Of a stretch of 64,000 nt of DNA, positions 61,091 to 64,000 are shown one piece after another. Numbering within the stretch: position 1 is the stretch's first letter; each line of letters begins with the position of its first letter. The notes beneath the pieces were generated by a model, which saw only the letters and a list, made by a program, of their open reading frames with translations, ran no database searches and was not told where the DNA came from. The stretch is from Cesiribacter sp964504565. GTDB lineage: Bacteria; Bacteroidota; Bacteroidia; Cytophagales; Cyclobacteriaceae. The stretch covers positions 1 to 64,000 of the forward strand of contig CAZDEY010000013.1 in NCBI GenBank assembly GCA_964504565.1, given 5' to 3'. The translations under genes were made by a program, and so were the position numbers.

Positions 61091-61897
61091 TTATTGTAAT
61101 CTGCTAACTGCTTCGGTACTGGCTATATACAGCTCCTCGGCTTCTTTGCCCCAGCGGCTTTCCGGGTACTTATCTATAAACTCGGTATAGTACTCAATTG
61201 CCTGGCCGAAACGTTCTTTCTGTAAGCTAGGCAGGCTATTAACTGCCAAATCGTGGGCTACTTTTACCCGCAGGTAAGTTGCTTCTTCAATATACTCTGA
61301 ATCAGGAAAACTGTTGGTAAATTCTTCTAGCATTACCAAGGCGGCTTTATACCGATCCAGGTTATAGAATAGCTTGGCGTTGTTAAATGCTTTAAATGCT
61401 AATTTATACTGAAGTTCGTCCAGAATTTCGGTGGCTTTGCTTTTGTATTCGCTGGCCGGATACCGGTCGATAAAGCCTTGCAAATCGTTAATAGCCTCTA
61501 AGGTCGGCGTCTGGTCCAAATTATGGCGGGGCGACTGCAAGTATAAGCTATAGCCATGCATAAATAAGGCTTCTTCGGCCATGGGGCTTCTTCCGTAGGT
61601 ATTAAAAAACTCTTGGAAGTAGTAAGCACTTTCTATATATAATTCCTGATGGAAGTAGCTGTATGCGTAGTAAAATTGGGCTTTCTCTCCTTCTTCTTTA
61701 CCTACTAAAATTGGCAGTACATCTTCCAGCAACAGGGCGGCCTTAGCGTACTTTTCATTCTCGTAGTACTTCAGGGCGGCCTCGTACTTCTTCATCGGAT
61801 CGTCGCTTTTTTGCAGACGATTAAATTTGCTACAACTAGCCGTAGTTAGCAGCAAAATGAGACCAAATATATAGGTATAGCGTTGGCGAACTCGCAT
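61091..61897 (-). CDS. bamD: Outer membrane protein assembly factor BamD
   Basis: TPR lipoprotein of the BAM complex. I take the ATG at 61897 (MRVRQRYTYIFG, 268 residues); 20 earlier residues in frame are unlikely. The signal peptide ends in lipobox TTASC. Five TPR-like repeats follow, with KYYENEKYAKAALLLEDV and FIDRYPASEYKSKA. Its overlap with the ostA-like frame end is removed by this start choice. Next to rpoZ as in other Bacteroidota. Confidence 0.92.
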   Translation of the reverse strand: MRVRQRYTYIFGLILLLTTASCSKFNRLQKSDDPMKKYEAALKYYENEKYAKAALLLEDVLPILVGKEEGEKAQFYYAYSYFHQELYIESAYYFQEFFNTYGRSPMAEEALFMHGYSLYLQSPRHNLDQTPTLEAINDLQGFIDRYPASEYKSKATEILDELQYKLAFKAFNNAKLFYNLDRYKAALVMLEEFTNSFPDSEYIEEATYLRVKVAHDLAVNSLPSLQKERFGQAIEYYTEFIDKYPESRWGKEAEELYIASTEAVSRLQ

Positions 61898-61949
61898 AAG
61901 CCTGCAAATATAGGGGTATTTGCTGAAATGGCAATGCGCTGGTGATGGC

Positions 61950-63677
61950 TTAATCATCCTCGGGCTTATTTCTTATTTTAGATTTAGGGGTATTTTTTTG
62001 GTCGGCTGGTGTTGGCGTAGCAGGTTTAGCAGCGGGTACTTCTTGTATAGAATCTAAGCCTGATTTAAGCCGGTTAGCCGGTGAGTTTTGATTACGTGAC
62101 TTATTCTCTGGTTGACTGTCTCCCTCGCTATTAGCATTTGCAGAAGTTTCTTTTTCTGGAGCCTTTACGTTAGGAGCCAGTACCTGAGCCTTAGTAGGCC
62201 GTCGGCTATCTTGCCAGTTAAATCCGTCTAACTTCATTAGTGAGGCACTCATCTCGTGCGGCGGGTAAAAAACAGCATCGGGTTTTTGGTAGTAGGTTAT
62301 GCCATGCACAGCACTTTGCCGAAATTCAATAAGCATATTGCCACAAGTAAGGCGGTTCATACCAACTAGCGTAGTATCGTTTTCTTCCTGCACGTAGTAT
62401 ATACTTTCCCCGTTTCCGTTAACCGCTACTTCATTTATGGTTGAATCGTTAAAGAAAGCGGTTACCAACCTGCCTTTAAGCTGGTTATAATACCCTAAAG
62501 AATCCTCACTCACTACAAAGCCATTGTTCATTAGTGTAAGCCTGTCCAGCTTATTGTTTCTAATCTGTACGCCGACTGTATCGCCGGTCATTTGGTTTTG
62601 TTCGTTCCAGAGCACTGGTTCAGTATAAAGCAGCAACAGAGAATCAGCTACCTTATAGGCCATTGAGTCGGCCACACCCTGCAAATCGGTTTTGAAAATT
62701 TTTACACTGTGGAAGGCTAAAAGGCGTTTATCTTCCTGGGTGGCCCCGTCAATACTTACCAGCGTATCGGCCGAAAGAAACAAGGTATCGTTCTGTACCG
62801 GCTTGCGCATAACCGGATTGCCCCAGATATAAGTATAACCGGTAGTACGGTCGTAATACCCGTGTTCGCCGGTAATAATTACATCCTGGTTTTTGGCGGT
62901 CATGGTCACGTTACCCTCAGCGGTAAACCGATTTCGGGGCTTATCGTAGCGTAACCGCCTTCCTTTTATGATATAATCTTTGTTTTCTACAAAACCCTGC
63001 AAAATGGCGGTATTTTCCGATTGGGTATTGTACACCAAGCCTTCTTCAGATTCGGTAATAGTACCATCGGTACGCACTATACGCATAGGTCCTACAAAGG
63101 TGGCCTGACCGCTAAGCGTATTATAGTAAAGGGTATCGGCGGTAATGGTAGCATCGGGCGTTTGCAACAGTACATCGCCAAAAAACGAAGCCTGGTTTCG
63201 GTTTTTATCGAAAATACCCTGGATACTATTCAGCGTATTCTCATCGTCAACCATTCGGCCCCCTTCGTAATAGCGACTGATACCGGTAAATTTATTGTAA
63301 TCCAGGTGGTCGGTATATAGGGTAGCTTTTCCGTCATTATACACTACATCATCAAACATACTGGCCGTGCCGGAATTACCATCGTAAACCAAGCGTTTAC
63401 TAACGATATTTACTGAATCGCCTTCCTTTACCCGGATACGGCCAAATGCTTCTGCCTGGTTTTCCTGCCGCCTGATAATAGCTGAATCGGCCCGGATAAC
63501 GGTATTTTCCTGGGTAATAACTACATTATCTATCAAGTAGGTAAACTGGGTGCCGTCAACGCGCTTACCCCGCTGAACTTCCGAGGTATACCGGAGCCTT
63601 TTCTGGGCCTGGCCCAAAAACGGTGCGCTGAGTAGAATTAAGAATAAGAGTGAGCGTAAAAGCTGACTGTACCGCAT
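61950..63677 (-). CDS. OstA-like LPS-transport protein (LptA/LptD N-domain family)
   Basis: A 575-residue secreted protein starting at the ATG at 63677 (MRYSQLLRSLLF) with a signal peptide cut near GQAQ. The body is made of repeated beta-strand units of the OstA type (DTLYYNTLSGQATFVGPMRI, RLRYDKPRNRFTAEGNV), which form the beta-jellyroll bridge for LPS. The last 100 residues are proline, asparagine and lysine rich and low in complexity. It is much longer than LptA and lacks the LptD barrel, so it may be the Bacteroidota LptA-type bridge. Leads the five-gene operon. Confidence 0.85.
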   Translation of the reverse strand: MRYSQLLRSLLFLILLSAPFLGQAQKRLRYTSEVQRGKRVDGTQFTYLIDNVVITQENTVIRADSAIIRRQENQAEAFGRIRVKEGDSVNIVSKRLVYDGNSGTASMFDDVVYNDGKATLYTDHLDYNKFTGISRYYEGGRMVDDENTLNSIQGIFDKNRNQASFFGDVLLQTPDATITADTLYYNTLSGQATFVGPMRIVRTDGTITESEEGLVYNTQSENTAILQGFVENKDYIIKGRRLRYDKPRNRFTAEGNVTMTAKNQDVIITGEHGYYDRTTGYTYIWGNPVMRKPVQNDTLFLSADTLVSIDGATQEDKRLLAFHSVKIFKTDLQGVADSMAYKVADSLLLLYTEPVLWNEQNQMTGDTVGVQIRNNKLDRLTLMNNGFVVSEDSLGYYNQLKGRLVTAFFNDSTINEVAVNGNGESIYYVQEENDTTLVGMNRLTCGNMLIEFRQSAVHGITYYQKPDAVFYPPHEMSASLMKLDGFNWQDSRRPTKAQVLAPNVKAPEKETSANANSEGDSQPENKSRNQNSPANRLKSGLDSIQEVPAAKPATPTPADQKNTPKSKIRNKPEDD

Positions 63678-63686
63678 GCTTTTTTG

Positions 63687-63704
63687 TACCTTCGTGCAAA
63701 GGTA
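63687..63704. promoter_or_regulatory. Overlapping divergent -7 elements (ostA-like gene / tilS)
   Basis: On the minus strand TACCTTTG (63704-63697), 20 bases before the ostA-like ATG. On the plus strand TACCTTCG (63687-63694), 33 bases before tilS. The two boxes make an imperfect palindrome, TACCTTCGTGCAAAGGTA. Clear -33 TTG boxes are not seen, so these are tentative. Confidence 0.45.
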
Positions 63705-63726
63705 ACGAAAAAACCCCTTCTCTCTT

Positions 63727-64000
63727 ATGCAAAGAGAATTTTTAGCGTACGTTAACGAGCATAACCTATTTACACGGCAGCACAAGCTAGCATTAGCCAT
63801 TAGCGGCGGGCTAGATTCGGTAGTTTTATTGCACCTGTTACTAAATTCGGATTTTAAGCCGGCTTTGGCTCACGTTAACTTTAAATTAAGAGGAGAAGAA
63901 AGCGATGGTGATGAAAAATTTGTAAAAAACCTGGCCGATAAATATAATCTGGATTTTTACACCACCGAATTAGCAGCCGAAGCTGAAGCCGAAAAAAAGG
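63727..64000 (+). CDS. tilS: tRNA(Ile)-lysidine synthase, 5' end only
   Basis: Ligates lysine to C34 of tRNA-Ile2 so it reads AUA. The first 91 residues are present, running off the window edge. The PP-loop ATP motif is AISGGLDSVVLLHLL (about 24-38), followed by ALAHVNFKLRGEESDGDE (about 46-63), typical of TilS. Divergent from the ostA-like gene. Confidence 0.9.
   Translation, partial: MQREFLAYVNEHNLFTRQHKLALAISGGLDSVVLLHLLLNSDFKPALAHVNFKLRGEESDGDEKFVKNLADKYNLDFYTTELAAEAEAEKK

Overview
The window looks like a draft-assembly contig from a member of the Bacteroidota, most likely a Cytophagia-type bacterium. This is inferred from several things seen together: a giant PKD-repeat protein ending in a gliding/type-IX-secretion type B sorting domain next to a PorP/SprF partner; a PorD (DUF4835) gene in the order OstA-like, bamD, rpoZ (Bacteroidota type), coaBC, porD, recN; a DnaQ exonuclease fused to the front of DnaE; and promoters of the Bacteroidota form TTG-N19-21-TAnnTTTG. 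Shine-Dalgarno motifs are rare. Two runs of N (in yidC and dnaE) and a one-base deletion in a G run of tgt show unfinished or homopolymer-error-prone sequence.

Layout. 1-409: three leftward promoter-like sites for a gene outside the window. 410-8,165: complete leftward tryptophan operon trpE-G-D-C-F-B-A plus a DAHP synthase, preceded by a leader peptide with tandem Trp codons and an attenuator. 8,181-10,314: M13 lipoprotein peptidase. 10,426-12,921: unknown conserved gene, SRP RNA, transaldolase-like aldolase, a small protein and an FtsE-like ATPase. 12,922-15,820: AT-rich stretch with a possible small membrane protein, a membrane protein, the CCA-adding enzyme and an unknown protein. 15,910-23,453: PorP/SprF and its 2178-residue PKD/type B CTD partner. 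23,880-27,372: pyrG and yidC. 27,480-32,082: mostly unknown membrane proteins, a CPBP protease, and an AT-rich island of a lipoprotein, a DUF922-like HExxH protein and a small membrane protein. 32,238-36,463: exonuclease-DnaE fusion. 37,075-39,917: ECF sigma, membrane protein, ankyrin lipoprotein and acyltransferase. 40,223-45,334: unknown protein, MFS transporter, GH113-like lipoprotein, rsmG, a second ECF sigma factor and a glycosyltransferase. 45,470-48,489: beta-barrel candidate and M48 protease. 48,711-51,852: tgt (frameshifted), LptF/G-type permease, EamA transporter. 51,910-55,801: hemerythrin protein, cNMP/CBS/DUF294 protein, membrane-anchored exonuclease, ispE. 55,890-63,677: fabI, recN and the envelope/housekeeping operon. 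63,727-end: start of tilS.

How the genes fit together. The trp cluster makes tryptophan from chorismate, and its added DAHP synthase feeds the shikimate pathway upstream; charged tRNA-Trp would control read-through at the leader. Envelope functions dominate the rest: type IX secretion and gliding (PKD protein, PorP/SprF, PorD), outer-membrane protein assembly (BamD), LPS transport (OstA-like, LptF/G-type), inner-membrane insertion (YidC), SRP RNA, and cell-surface enzymes. The most interesting points are the trp attenuator, the exonuclease-DnaE fusion and its membrane-anchored exonuclease paralogue, the sigma/ankyrin/acyltransferase cassette, the DUF922-like AT-rich cassette, and two families of intergenic inverted repeats. 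No CRISPR array, prophage, insertion sequence, tRNA or rRNA gene was recognised.
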